In this document: positions 38,635-54,148 of the stretch, piece after piece | Layout: every line of letters begins with the position of its first letter | How positions within the stretch are numbered: position 1 is the stretch's first letter | NCBI GenBank assembly: GCA_015183035.1 | Contig: JACZZP010000007.1 | Span: 2,294,001-2,358,000, forward strand | Length of the DNA stretch: 64,000 nucleotides | Source of the DNA: Meloidogyne chitwoodi | Lineage: Eukaryota > Nematoda > Chromadorea > Rhabditida > Meloidogynidae | Direction of reading: 5' to 3' | The notes under the pieces: model-generated | Seen by the model: only the letters and a program-made list of their open reading frames with translations | Databases searched by the model: none | What the model was told of the DNA's origin: nothing | Program-made: the position numbers and the translations under genes

Positions 38635-39444
38635 TAAATATTTTGGTTTAAATAAATAAATAAATTTATTTTAAAGCAGTTGAATAGATAAAATCTAAAA
38701 TAAATGTAGTAAAAGTATAAAATTAAAAATATAGAATTTAAGCCGTGCAAAAAATAAATAAATTTTTTATTAATTCACAAAATCAGTGAAAAGATATTAA
38801 ATAAAAAAAGAAAGGACAAAAAAGTCAAGATATCTCTAATTTTTACTTTTAAGGTTTGCGATCTTTTGGGTTAACACTCTTTAGGTTTAAAAAGAATTAC
38901 AAAGAGAAAAATGGACTGTTTGAAAATAAATATTTCTAAGCTGATCCCGAAATGAAAAAATCAATTTTTTGCTTTTAAAAAGAAATAGTGAAACTAAAAA
39001 TAGAGAAAATTGGTTAATTCATTTTTTTATTTACAAAGTTTTTTCTAAAATTTTTCTGCAAAAAAAAAATATTTGGAAAGTCATTTTCGAGGGTTAATCG
39101 AAGTCATTTTTTCAAAAGTCTTTAACATTCTTTTTATCTCTAATTCTCTTTATTTGTAATACTATTTTGCAAATGTCTGCGACTAACCACTTCATCCCTA
39201 TTAAACGTTCAGTTACGCAAATTTCTTCAGTGACATTTTGTCCTAAAAAAATAAAAAATTGAAAAACTCAACTTTGAGGTAATTGGAGTCTCAAACAAAA
39301 TCAAACAAAAAATGTTTAACAAATTACTTTTACTTTAAACAAACAAAACAAAAAACAAGCAATATATTAATCAAATTATTTTATATATACACCAACTTGT
39401 ATAGTCTACAATCACATTCTTATTATTAGCCACATTCTTATATA

Positions 39445-40075
39445 TTAGCGCCGATTAGTGACCGTCGTATTATTATGACGCGAAATTGTTGGCAAAGACA
39501 TATCTAAATGTTGGTTCTCTGCCTTGATTAGCTTCTGAATAAAAAAGATTTTCGTTAATTCAAAATATGGCACTAAAATGGCCTTTTAAAGTCAAAAATT
39601 TTTTTTACCGATTTTGAGTCGAGTTTAATGCTTTTAGGCCGGGAAGGTTTTTCATTCAAATTCTAAAAAAAAAGATTATCAAATCTTTAAAATAAAATAA
39701 ATATACAATATCATTAAGGCTGCCAAGGTCTGTCTCGACTTCTTTAGTTTTTTTATTATTATTTTTATCATTACTAACTAGTCGTTGAAAGAAGTTTTTC
39801 GATTTAGCTTCGCTTATCATCCGACCATTATTGTTGGTTTTGGTTTTATTGTTCGTTGGTGGCCTACGACTCTTAAAAAAATTAAAAAAAATTTTAATTT
39901 AATTTTTATATAAAAAACTTACTTGACGAGAAGGCGGCTTTGGCTTCTTCTTTTTGACACAATCTGACGCCATAATCAATGAGCAGATGAATACAATCGC
40001 AAAAGGCAAGAAGAACAGTGTTGATATTGGCGATGTTGTTGAGAAGTCGTTATTGACATTTTGTAGTTGTTGCAT
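39445..40075 (-). CDS. Small basic protein with N-terminal membrane anchor
   Basis: Four exons (39923-40075, 39707-39871, 39609-39662, 39445-39534) join in phase to 153 residues. Residues 17-36 (ISTLFFLPFAIVFICSLIMA) are hydrophobic and act as a signal anchor or signal peptide, followed by CVKKKKPKPPSR. The rest is Lys/Asn/Arg-rich and without cysteines, which favours a cytoplasmic or luminal disordered tail. The frame closes at RHNNTTVTNRR. I recognise no family. The four matching intron phases make it more convincing than its sequence. It is head-to-head with PPME1, whose ATG is 329 bp away, so the two may share a promoter region. Confidence 0.62.
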
Positions 40076-40403
40076 TTTGTTGTTCAGGCACTTGATGAGA
40101 CATTAAGTGAATATGAAACATAATGTTGCTTTTATACTATTATATGTGATTAAAGAAACTCGAAAAATTAAAATTTTAGACAAAAAGTTTGTGAATGCAC
40201 TCGCATTCAATTCATGGCTATCAACTGGCCGGATTTTGTTTTTGGGTAGGTTACTTCAGTGCGGAGATTTAGTGCCACTAGGATTTTGAATATCCAAGGC
40301 ATTTTTGAAGTTTTTTTGTTTTTGATAAAATTAATTGAAAAATATTAATATTCTTAACTTTCTATTTGATATTTTTCACATTTTCTTGTAATTTTAGGCA
40401 AAA

Positions 40404-41796
40404 ATGTTGGATTTCACATCCTTAAATTGGAATGAATTTTTTGAGCGAAAAGAGATTTTGTCAATAGGAGAAGACAAATTCAATATTTACATTAAAGGAA
40501 CTAAAGGCCCACTATTTTATTTACTTCATGGAGGGGGATATACAGGCCTTACATGGGCGTGTTTTGCAGTTTTTTTTAATTTAATTTTTTATCAATCTAT
40601 CAAAATTAAGGAACACATCTCTTCACAAATTGAATGTCAAATAATGGCACCAGATTTATGCGATCATGGCGATACTCAAGTAGCAGATAATAGCGACATG
40701 TCTGCTGAAAGGATGGCAAAGTAAAAGCAAACTTTATTATTTTTGGTGTAGTGGGAAAGCTTTGGGCTTCTCCACTGATGAGTTGAAGGTTCGAATCCTA
40801 CTGAGGGAAAACTATTTTTATTCTAACAGAACTAAAGGTTTATGCACTCAAACGCATGAATCATGAAGATTTAATAATTTTACATTTTTTAAATTGTTTT
40901 TAAGAGACGTTTGTTCAATTTACTTTCATTTATTCGGCAAAAGAGAAACACCTCCTTCATTGATTCTTATTGGACACAGGTTTAATTTTTATAAAAAAAA
41001 TTTAATTTTTAACATATTTATTCTCAGCATGGGAGGAGCTATAGCCATTCATGTCGCAAGTTCTGCTTTAATTCCAAATATTTTGGTAGTCTCTGCAATA
41101 GATGTAGTTGAAGGATCAGCAATGGCTTCTTTAAATATTATGCATCAATTTTTAAGAGAAAGGCCACAAACGTTTGTTTCATTGGAAAAAGCAATTGAAT
41201 GGTGTGTAAAAAATAGGGTTACTTCAAATTTGAGAGCTGCTAAAGGTTATTAATTAAAAAAAATTTTTTTCAAAATTTAGTTTCAATGCCCTCACGACTT
41301 GTTTCCTTTGAAAACAGCAATGAAAAAGTTTAAAAAATTTAAATTAAATTTTTATTTTTACATTTTTTCTCTAACTAGAAAATGCTACGATGGAAGACTA
41401 ATTTAACTAAAACAGAATCTTTTTGGAAAGGATGGTTTAAAGGACTTTCAAAATTATTTCTCAGCTGTGAATCTGTAAAGGTGTTAATACTTGCAAATAT
41501 TGATAGACTGGATAAAGAATTGCTGGTATAAATTTTTTTCTTTTAAATTTTCCCGGGAAACTGGACGCGGGAAAATTTTTTTAAATCCTTAAAATCCTCC
41601 TCAACTTTTATAAAAAATTTTTTCTTTTAAATTAATTTGAAAAAAATATTTTTTAAAGATTGGACAAATGAAAGGTCAATTTCAATTAGAAGTAATGCAT
41701 AAATCTGGTCATGCAGTTCACGAAGACAATCCTGAAGATGTAGCAAAGATATTTGTCAGGATTATTGAAAGGCATAAAAAGATATTAAATTTTTAA
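40404..41796 (+). CDS. PPME1: Protein phosphatase methylesterase 1 (PPME1)
   Basis: Seven exons (40404-40568, 40611-40720, 40905-40979, 41028-41245, 41281-41327, 41379-41525, 41659-41796) join in phase to 299 residues. PPME1 is an alpha/beta hydrolase that removes the C-terminal methyl group from the PP2A catalytic subunit. The oxyanion HGGG (LLHGGGYTGLTWA), nucleophile S117 in GHSMGGAIAIH, D141 in AIDVVEG and H272 in SGHAVHED are all present, so the triad is intact. SLEKAIEWCVKN, FWKGWFKGLSKLFLSC, LDKELLIGQMKGQFQ and the end region match the family closely. Human PPME1 is 386 residues; this protein lacks the N-terminal leader and the acidic loop before the lid. An acceptor TTTTAG ends seven bases before the ATG, typical of a trans-spliced start. 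Confidence 0.95.
40740..40815 (+). repeat. tRNA-like A-box/B-box unit 5 (PPME1 intron 2)
   Basis: TTGGTGTAGTGGG (40743-40755) and GGTTCGAATCC (40788-40798) are 45 bases apart. The T-arm is nearly complete (GAAGG/CCTAC around TTCGAAT) but the acceptor stem is not. Same family as the other five units. Confidence 0.5.
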
Positions 41797-41861
41797 AAGA
41801 TTCTCAGTTTTTTTAAATTTTACTCATTCTTTGTATTTTTCATTTTTTAAATTTTATTTAA

Positions 41862-42029
41862 CTTTCGCTATAAGGACACTTTTATAGAGAACACATTGGT
41901 TATAAGAGAAACCCATTAGCCAGTCTTAACCCCAAAGTTTTCCTCATCAAAAAATACCTTGATAGTAAAAGGATTTGGACATAAGGACACCCCTGGGCTG
42001 TTCCCTTTAGAAAGCCCTTATAACGAGAG
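41862..42029. mobile_element. Inverted-repeat element with TTATAAGGACAC ends, copy 1
   Basis: Left end CTTTCGCTATAAGGACACTT and right end CCCTTATAACGAGAG are inverted. Internal direct and inverted copies of CATAAGGACACC occur. A second copy with clearer ends lies at 61450-61541 and an isolated end at 62349-62366. It sits between PPME1 and the last unc-64 exon. Confidence 0.6.
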
Positions 42030-42087
42030 CCAATTAAAAGAAATAAAACCTTGAGTTTTCGATGTTTTAACAAAATTAATCCTTTTA

Positions 42088-45000
42088 TTAATGTGTTGAA
42101 CTGCTGCTAGTTCCAAATTTTAAAACAAGATAGAGTACAATTGCGGTTAATACTGACAAAGCAATGATCAAAATGCACACTTGTTTCTGAAAAAAGAAAA
42201 TTTAATAATTAAAAAATAAAAATTATACTCTTTTTCTCGTAATTTACATTAATTCTGCTTTTCTCTAACTGCAATATAGTGAATACGCGCGCAATTAGTC
42301 TCTAAATTCCTCTTTATCTCTAATTCTCTTCGTTTAACATACTATTCCGCGTCTAGTTGGGCTATAACCACAAAGTAAGATTAAAATTCAGGAAAATTTG
42401 GACATTAGAGTTCTTATTTTTTAAAACAAAAATACTTGAGAATTCAGCCCGTTTTTCGTATTTGACCGTTTTGATATTAAAATTCTGCAAAAGCATTAAA
42501 ATAAAACTGAATTTTTGCAATATAAGCTTTTTATTCTGTTATAAAAAATAAAATTGTTAGAAATATATTTTTAAAATGCAAAAGAAAAAAAATGAAAAAT
42601 CAGAGGAAAAAGAAAAATATAAAAAAATAATTATACTATGAAAAGGTATAGAGAATGGGGGAGGAAATTACATATTTTTTACTAAAAAAAAGCTTTGAGA
42701 TTTAATTTAAAAAGTCTCGAAATCTCGTTTTTTAGTCTCGGAAAAAATTAAAAATTGTGAACTGTCTATTTTAGATGAACACCCCATTTATTCGCAAAAT
42801 ATAAAAAATTGGAAAATGATAAAAACTAAAAAAAATTTTGCGAATAAATGGGCCAAAAATTTACCCAAAGCTTATAAATATTACACTCATTTTTTACCAT
42901 TAAAATTATTCTGGGCAAAAAAGTTAAAATTTTTCTTTTATTAATTTATTGCAAAAATAATAAATTCAAAATGCCCTGATTTTTTTTTAATTTTTTTCCA
43001 TTTCTCCTCATTAAAATGGATTCGGCACAAATGAAAGTATGAAGAGAGATGCAATAGCTAGCAAAATGAGCACACAGATGATTACAATTATTTTTTTCTA
43101 AAAATTTAAAAAATTAATTTTTTAATTTTTAAGGCACCACAAGAACAATGACGACACGAAAAACGATAAAAAAAAACATTTATTCTAATAGTCGCCCCTC
43201 TCTAATAGAAAAGACATTTTTAAAAAGTGCCTTTAGTCTCAAAATACAAAAAATAGTACTCAGACTCTAATGATCCCCAATCTCTAAAAAGGTGCCCAGA
43301 CTCTAATAGCACTCTAAAGTAATTAAAATGGGCGACTATTAGAATAAAAAAATAAAACGAAGTGAAGACAATAAAAATACTAACCACTAGGTATATTTTT
43401 AAATATAAAAAAGGACAAAAAAATATTTTAAAATTTACATTTTACTAAAAATTAAATTTAAAAAATGCACGATAGAAATGAAAAAAGAGAGAGAAAGTCA
43501 CAGAGGAAAAAGGGGGTAAAATGACACATTTTACTAGTATTAAAATGGAGATATTAAAAAAATGTTTTTTAGGTCAAAAAAATCGACTTTAAATTATAAA
43601 TAAATTAAATAAATTTTTTTTTGAATTTTAAAAAATTAATTAAAAGAAAAATAAAAGAACACAAGATAAAAAGCAGAAAGAAGCACACATTTTTGGAAAA
43701 ATAATAAATTTTAAAGCTTTTTTCTTCGTTGATAATTGGGGTAATTGAGAGAGTAATATACTCAAAAACTTGAAAAAAAATTTATTTTTCTTTTGGTTAT
43801 GTTTAATTTTTAATTAATTCAAAAAGGTCAAATTTCAAATTGTCAAATTTTCAAAATAGTCAAACCTTAAATTTTACAAAATGACTCAATTATCATTTTG
43901 TTAAAGGATTATAAACACACTTTAGAATCGAATATTTTTTTCCAAAAATCTAACCAAGTGACAAAAAAGGAACAGACTAAAAAAACATAACCTAAAAAAA
44001 TAAAACTTTTTTTGGACTTAAAAATAAAATAAAATTTTCTTCATTTTTCTCATTTCTTTGGCGTTTTGTTTAGAGTCTTATTAATAGAAGACTGATAACG
44101 ACTTGTATTAATAATTGTTTCATTATTTTTAGAATCATTTATTTCATTTCCTTCATTAATTTGAGGAAGGCCACCATGTGGCATCACAGCAAAATTCATT
44201 ACAAAATATAAAATAATTCCAACAATAAGTAAAACCAACAAAACGATTGCCACAATTAGACAAAAAATTTTCTTCTATAACAAAAATTAAAAAAATTTTT
44301 TAAAGCAAAAAATAAGGAAAATAGCACTAAAAAATATTTGGGTATTCAAAAATTTTTTTATAATTTTTTAACTAAAAAACACGAAAAAAACACAGCACAA
44401 ACAAAAAAATATTTTTTTGTTAAAAGCATATTTAAAAAAATCAAAATAATTTTAAAAAAGAACCTACTCTTCTAGCTTTGCTTTGATATTGAACAGCTTT
44501 TTTTGTGTCAGCCACTGCTCTATCTACAAATTCTTTTGCGTGTTCTACATTATATTCTATCCGATCGACCATTTCACCCTAAAAAAGGATTAAATTAAAA
44601 TTAATTTTATTTAAAAAAAAATAAACCTGAGATTCAACAAGCATTGCCATGTCCATAAACCTGTGAATTTAAAAAATATAATTAATTTTAATAAAACAAA
44701 ATATAAATTAAAGTTGTCAAGAAACTTACCAAATGTAAAAAATGGCATATTTAGCTTACGCAACAGAAACAGGGATTCCCCGATGACTAAAGGATTCCTT
44801 ATTTGGCCATCAACCTCTACACAATTTTTTACTGAATAAAGAAGTCCTCATACCCGGGGAATTTCTCTATGGATGAAGTAGGGCTTCTATTTAATTTTAA
44901 CATAAATGTTTAAATTTTAAAAGTGCAAAAATAATTTTAAAAAAAATAAATAAACTAACATGTCATGTAATTCTCTTATACTACTTTCTAGCCGCATAAT

Positions 45001-46368
45001 ATCATTATGACGAGCCTCGATATCAGCCAATGTTTGTTTAGCCTGTTGTGTGTCAGTAATTATCCCTTGAGTGAAAACACCAGGATTTCCCGATTCAATC
45101 ATTTCTTCAAGATCCTCATCGCCCACTTTTTTACCCGCTAAAAATATATTTTTTTTCAAAAATTATTTAAAAAATTAAAAAAAACCAATATCCAATTGTC
45201 TTTGAATTCTTCCTTTACAACGTTCTCTGTAGTCTGTTTGTGTTTTATTATAATCTGTCATTACTTCTACAAATTTGCGAGAAAGCGTAGCTTGTTGTGT
45301 TTTTCGAATGCGCAAATCTGCGTTTGTCATACCTCCGCTTTCGTCGTGCTCTATGCTGTTTTCTATTACTGAAAAAACAATTAAAATGAGGCAAAAAGTG
45401 ATTAAAAGAATACAATGACAATGTATGACTTTGGTGGTGTAGTCGGAAAATGCTAAGTTTTCACTATGAAAAGACCGTGGTTCGAATCCCATAAGCGGAA
45501 AACTATATTATTTATTTTTCTAGTGAATTCTAAGGTGGTGCGACAATTTCGGCTGAGACATTTGCGGCCCCGACATTTGCGGCTCACTCCTTGTTCGATT
45601 GAGACCGGAAGTTGATTTTTGTATCATTCGACTCAGCTCGATGAGCTCTTTCGAAAGATATATATATTGTCAAGATCGGATCTGGGTCTTCAAGTACAAC
45701 TGTTCCAAAAAAATTTTAAAATTCTTGAATCGCAAATGTCGGGACCGCAAATGTCAAAATAGGGGTGAGCCGCAAATGTCGGGACCGCAAGTGTCTGGGC
45801 CGCAAATGTCTCAGCCGCAAAAGTCAGCCATTCAATTCTAAGGATTCACAAACCAAAATTATCAGAAATAAAAATTAATTTTGAACAATAAAAATAAAAA
45901 ACAAACATTTAAGCTTTCCTCGCACCTTATTTGCAGTCTTTTTAATTTCTGCCATTAATTCGTCAAGCTCCTCCTTAGTTTCTAAATTAAAAAATTAATT
46001 TAAAAAATCTAAAAAGAAAAACAAACTTGGATCATTTACAGGATTTGAAAGAATTGCAGAATGTTTCTTTTTTACTTCTTCAACATTTGATGCTATCAAA
46101 TCAATACTTCCACGAATTTCTTCGACTTGTTCAAAAAATTCTTCCATAAATTGGCTTTGTGAAGCCTCCATTGCAGCAGCAACATCTTCATGTTCTTCTT
46201 CTGATTGCACCTTTAAAAAATTTGAGAATTAAAAAAAACCGAATTTAGGGCAAAAATATCCAAAAAATTCATGGCTATTTAAAACTCTCCCGTTATATTT
46301 ATACCCAATTAATGGTATATTTCATTATTAAAAATTACCGCTTTCAATGCTCCAAGTCGATCCTTCAT
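42088..46368 (-). CDS. unc-64: Syntaxin 1 (UNC-64) with three alternative membrane-anchor exons
   Basis: Seven common exons (46339-46368, 46027-46210, 45907-45981, 45186-45368, 44960-45137, 44627-44660, 44468-44578) encode 255 residues: the Habc bundle and the SNARE helix ending [14 protein letters not shown]. Each of three downstream exons, all in phase with the donor at 44467, starts with a lysine and supplies a complete transmembrane anchor and stop: 44050-44274 (long, 74 residues, [17 protein letters not shown] plus a hydrophilic tail), 43011-43097 (28 residues) and 42088-42186 (32 residues). Products would be 329, 283 and 287 residues. Syntaxin 1 is the plasma-membrane t-SNARE for neurotransmitter release. 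Caenorhabditis unc-64 is known to use alternative C-terminal anchors, so this layout is conserved. The coordinates span all three ends. Confidence 0.95.
43180..43347. mobile_element. 168-bp element with perfect 18-bp inverted ends, inside unc-64
   Basis: TTATTCTAATAGTCGCCC (43180-43197) is the exact reverse complement of GGGCGACTATTAGAATAA (43330-43347). The interior contains AGACTCTAATG motifs. It lies between the first and second alternative anchor exons. The clean ends indicate a recent MITE insertion or amplification. Confidence 0.85.
44755..44895. repeat. Imperfect inverted repeat in an unc-64 intron
   Basis: GGGATTCCCCGATGACTAAA followed by GGATTCCT (about 44772-44799) faces AGAAGTCCTCATACCCGGGG AATTTCTC (about 44843-44868). 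The arms are related but not perfect, and GC is higher than around it. It may be an old MITE; it lies between common exons 5 and 6. Confidence 0.4.
45430..45505 (+). repeat. tRNA-like A-box/B-box unit 6 (unc-64 intron)
   Basis: TGGTGTAGTCGG (45435-45446) and perfect B box GGTTCGAATCC (45479-45489), 44 bases apart, antisense to unc-64. Stems are incomplete. It ends only about 20 bases before the target-site repeat of the neighbouring fold-back element. Confidence 0.5.
45536..45833. mobile_element. Fold-back element with 10-bp target-site duplication (unc-64 intron)
   Basis: The direct repeat AATTCTAAGG flanks it exactly (45526-45535 and 45834-45843). The arms carry alternating GACATTTGCGGCC-type words on the left and GGCCGCAAATGTC-type words on the right, five copies in the right arm. 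The core CATTCGACTCAGCTCGATGA resembles the core of the 9377-9930 element. Arms, core and duplication size fit a Mutator-like non-autonomous element; the class is inferred. Confidence 0.82.
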
Positions 46369-49300
46369 ATTTATTATAAAAGTGGATTGAACAAGTCAAA
46401 GCGTATTTATAAAAAGTTGAAGAAAGCTCGAAAGTTGATTTCTAATATTAAATTTTTAACAAAATAATGAAGGCATATTTAGTTTAATATATTTATAATT
46501 TAGCGTTACGGCAAGGGTTAGTATTCTCTGAAAAATATAAAAAAAGTAAAAAAATATGTGAAATAAAAATTAATCATGAAAAACGAATATCAGCAAAATA
46601 TACTCACTGCGACAAAACAGGCTAAGGTGAAATAGAAATATTAGGGTAAGAGTGAATGAAAAAGAAAAAAAGATAACGGAGTTACTGGAAGAGAAATTAA
46701 TTTTAGAAGGGAGAACTTTCAAAGTGTCAAATAATAATGATAATTTCATAATACCAAATAAAATAGAGAAAATGCCAAAATTTATTTAAAATTCAATGTG
46801 TGTTTTAATTAAACAAATTTTTTTTTAATTTGTTTAAACAACTTTTTATTTAATTAAATATGTAAAATGGGAGAAAAGCGTAAAAAAGGCTTTATTATTA
46901 TGAAATTATTTTATTAGCCTCTCACCTCTCTAAATCTCTCCCTTATTCTCGCTTTTTAAAATTATGGATGGATTGGTTAAAATAGACTTTTTTGAATAAA
47001 CGATCATTCACCACTTTCATAATTCCCCCTCTATTGATTTTTAAATTTAAAAATGTAGAGGGAGAATTTTTATTTTATTTAAAATAATAGGAGAAATTGA
47101 GGGGAAAATAGTACTGGGAGGATAAGAAAGAAATTTAAAATATTTTTTAAAGTTTAAAAATTAGGATTGAAGGGGCATTTGGATGTGAGGGCAATACCCC
47201 AGTAAAAATTTGTCAAAAATTATTTTTAAATGTTTTAGCGATTTTAACAATTAGAGTATTGGAGTGATCTCAAGTTCGGGCACTCAAAAGTTCGCACCGA
47301 AACGTCTCTCAAGATTTTCGAATATTTTTAATTATTTTAGTGCTTATTTTTTTACAACTTTTTATTAATAAAAATATTATTAGTCAAATAAATTTATATT
47401 AATAAATTCGCGGAGTAATGTGGATGGATATGTATTTGCTAGGTGGATTTTGTTTTAGGTTGTTAGTTTATTCAGCCAGCATATGTAAAAAAAATGTTTT
47501 TTATAAGAGAATAATAATAATAATAATAATTCCAAAAGATCAACTTATAGGGAAAAATAAAAGAAAAAATACTCAGACTTTAATGACCAAAAATAAAAAA
47601 CATAATTTTCAACTAAAAATCAAAGTTTTTAATGCCCCGAAACGTACCTCTCGCACCAAATAAATAAATTTATTATTTAAATAATTAAAAAAAATTAAAT
47701 GATTGACATTGATTAATAAGAGTAAAGGATTAAGAAAATTAAAAAAAATTATTGAAAAATTTAAAAAAGATGGGGAAATTAGAGAAAGTGAAGGTAGCAT
47801 CTAGACAATAGGGCAATCGAAAATTATAAAGGCATTTTTACATGTAAAATTTTAAAACGCCATAAGTACTTGCGCACAGCAAAAAAGTTGTGTGAAAAGC
47901 AGTGGCAGACAATCTCGTGCTAATTAGATGCCCTTTAAAGGGATAAGTGAGAGGAAAGAAGTGCGAGAAAGAAAAAAATGTATCAAAAGGTTGAAAAGGG
48001 GTAATGGGAAATTTGTTGAAGATTAGGGATTGCTTGACCGCGCATTTTTTGCCCCAAATTAAGGGAAAAATGATTGGAATGAAATGTCACGTAAACTCGG
48101 TAGCGATTAGATGGCCGCAACTTAATTAAAATGGGATCAAATGTCCACTATAATAAGTTGACCAATTTTACCAACTTTTTCAAATTTAATGCCGCCTGTT
48201 TTATAGTCATTTTTTCCTTTCAACCAAAATCCGCCGATTTTGTCTGTCAGCTTGTGGTCTGTCCCTTTATAGAAAATATAATGTTAGGGGATGTCTTGGC
48301 CACCAATTCCTTCCTTTTTGCTCTTTTATTAGCCTTACTCTTAGTTTTTTTCTTTTCACCCTTTTTTGCCCTTCCCTTTTCTACAACTCCTTAATCTCCA
48401 CTACTAAAAAGAGAGAGGAAAAGGCTCCCAAAGAATTTATAATAATAAAGCTAGAGCACAGCTACCAACCATCAACATTCAATTGTGTAAAAAGCATTCA
48501 ATATGCATGCTGCTTTTTTATTTTGGGTCCCTTACAAACCTATAATTCATAAAGGCTACCAACTAAATTTTTCCAGGCAAAATAGTTGATACAACCCAAC
48601 TCATCAACACCGGATACCCAACTCATCACCAAAAAGTAGTGTGAGCGCCAATCATTATAACTCGATGAAGGATCAATCAATTTAAATAATTTTGATATCG
48701 ATCGATAGATAATTAAATTAACTACAAAATAAAATAATAAATAAAAATTTAGGTAATTAGAAAAGAGGGGTTATGATTTAAAACCTCCTAAAATTCAATT
48801 TTTCATTGAAAAAAGTTGGCTTTTTCCCTTCAACATTTGTTTTAAATAAACAGAAAATTTTGATTTAAAAAGTATTTTGTAGTAAAATTAATTCTTTATT
48901 TAAAAAATAAAAATAAGAGACCCACGCATAATTGGCGCAAATTTTGAAGTTTTTCAAGTGTAGATGAGTTGGGTGTCTTCTCAAAACTTGACCCTCTCCT
49001 TCAGCTTTAAGCCTCTACAAAAAGCTTGAAGAAAAAAAGGATTTGGTATTAGCAATGAGTTCTTTTTATTTTAAAAGAGAAAGGTAGAAGTTATGGCCAT
49101 GAAAAAAATAATTTATAGTCCCTCTCTCTCCCTATGTATTGCAAAAAATCGATATAGGCGCGGACAAGCAGGCGCCAACAACAAAAATATTATAATGGCA
49201 ACTATAGCCACACACACATAAAAAATAGAAAAAAGAATCGTAAAAATATCCAGGATAGTAAGTATTGGAAAAGGTGTGAAAAATATATTTTGTGACTCTA

Positions 49301-49947
49301 ATGTTCTCTTTTCATATATTCAGTTCTACGTTGAAGAAGATTAGAGTCTGAAGAGAAATGAGCCTAAAAACTCCAAAAACACTTTTTTGTATAAAATTCG
49401 AATCTTTTAACATACTTATAATCTATTATTATAGTTTAAAAAAAGATCATCATTGAAAATAAAAACAAAAAAAAAGGAAGCAAAAAAACAAAAAAATATA
49501 CAAATTCGCTAAAAAGGCCACAAATATATTTGGGGATGTGATAATAAAATTTTTTAAGTTTAATGACTTGATTTTTTGTCAGAATATAAACGTTTTTCAA
49601 GTTTTTAACAATAAAAAAGTGAAATGTGTTTAAAAAGTAACTAGATTTTTAATTTTTATGTTGACTAGACATTCGAGTCTTGACATTTGAGTCTTTATTT
49701 TTGTTTTAGGACTCATTGGGGACAAACGCAAAAAAATTGTCTCACCAACAGTTTAAGACTCAAATGGCAAAACAACTATTTGAGTCTCAAGGATATGACA
49801 ACTTAATTTTTAAGACTCAGTTGGTGATATTTTGATACTCAAATGGAAAAATGTTCATTCTAACTCAAAATAAGAACAAAAAATCCAGACTCTAAGTTAA
49901 GACTTTTAATAATATCATTCTTCTATTTAAATCTAAACAGTACATAA
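46369..49947. other. Gene-free region upstream of unc-64, downstream of jph-1
   Basis: About 3.6 kb with no coding chain I can support. It should include the unc-64 promoter, since unc-64 starts at 46368 and reads leftward. Motifs of the TTTCGGTGCG group occur at 47280-47310 and 47635-47660. CCAACTCATC/GATGAGTTGG words occur at 48597-48632 and 48965. Part of the TTCTCTATC family lies at 48650-48730. The open frame at 48131-48394 is Phe/Leu-rich low complexity. Confidence 0.55.

Positions 49948-54148
<4,201 letters not shown>

Noticed and set aside
48131..48394. 87-residue frame with a hydrophobic end
   Set aside because: Composition is explained by poly-pyrimidine sequence; no upstream or downstream compatible exons.
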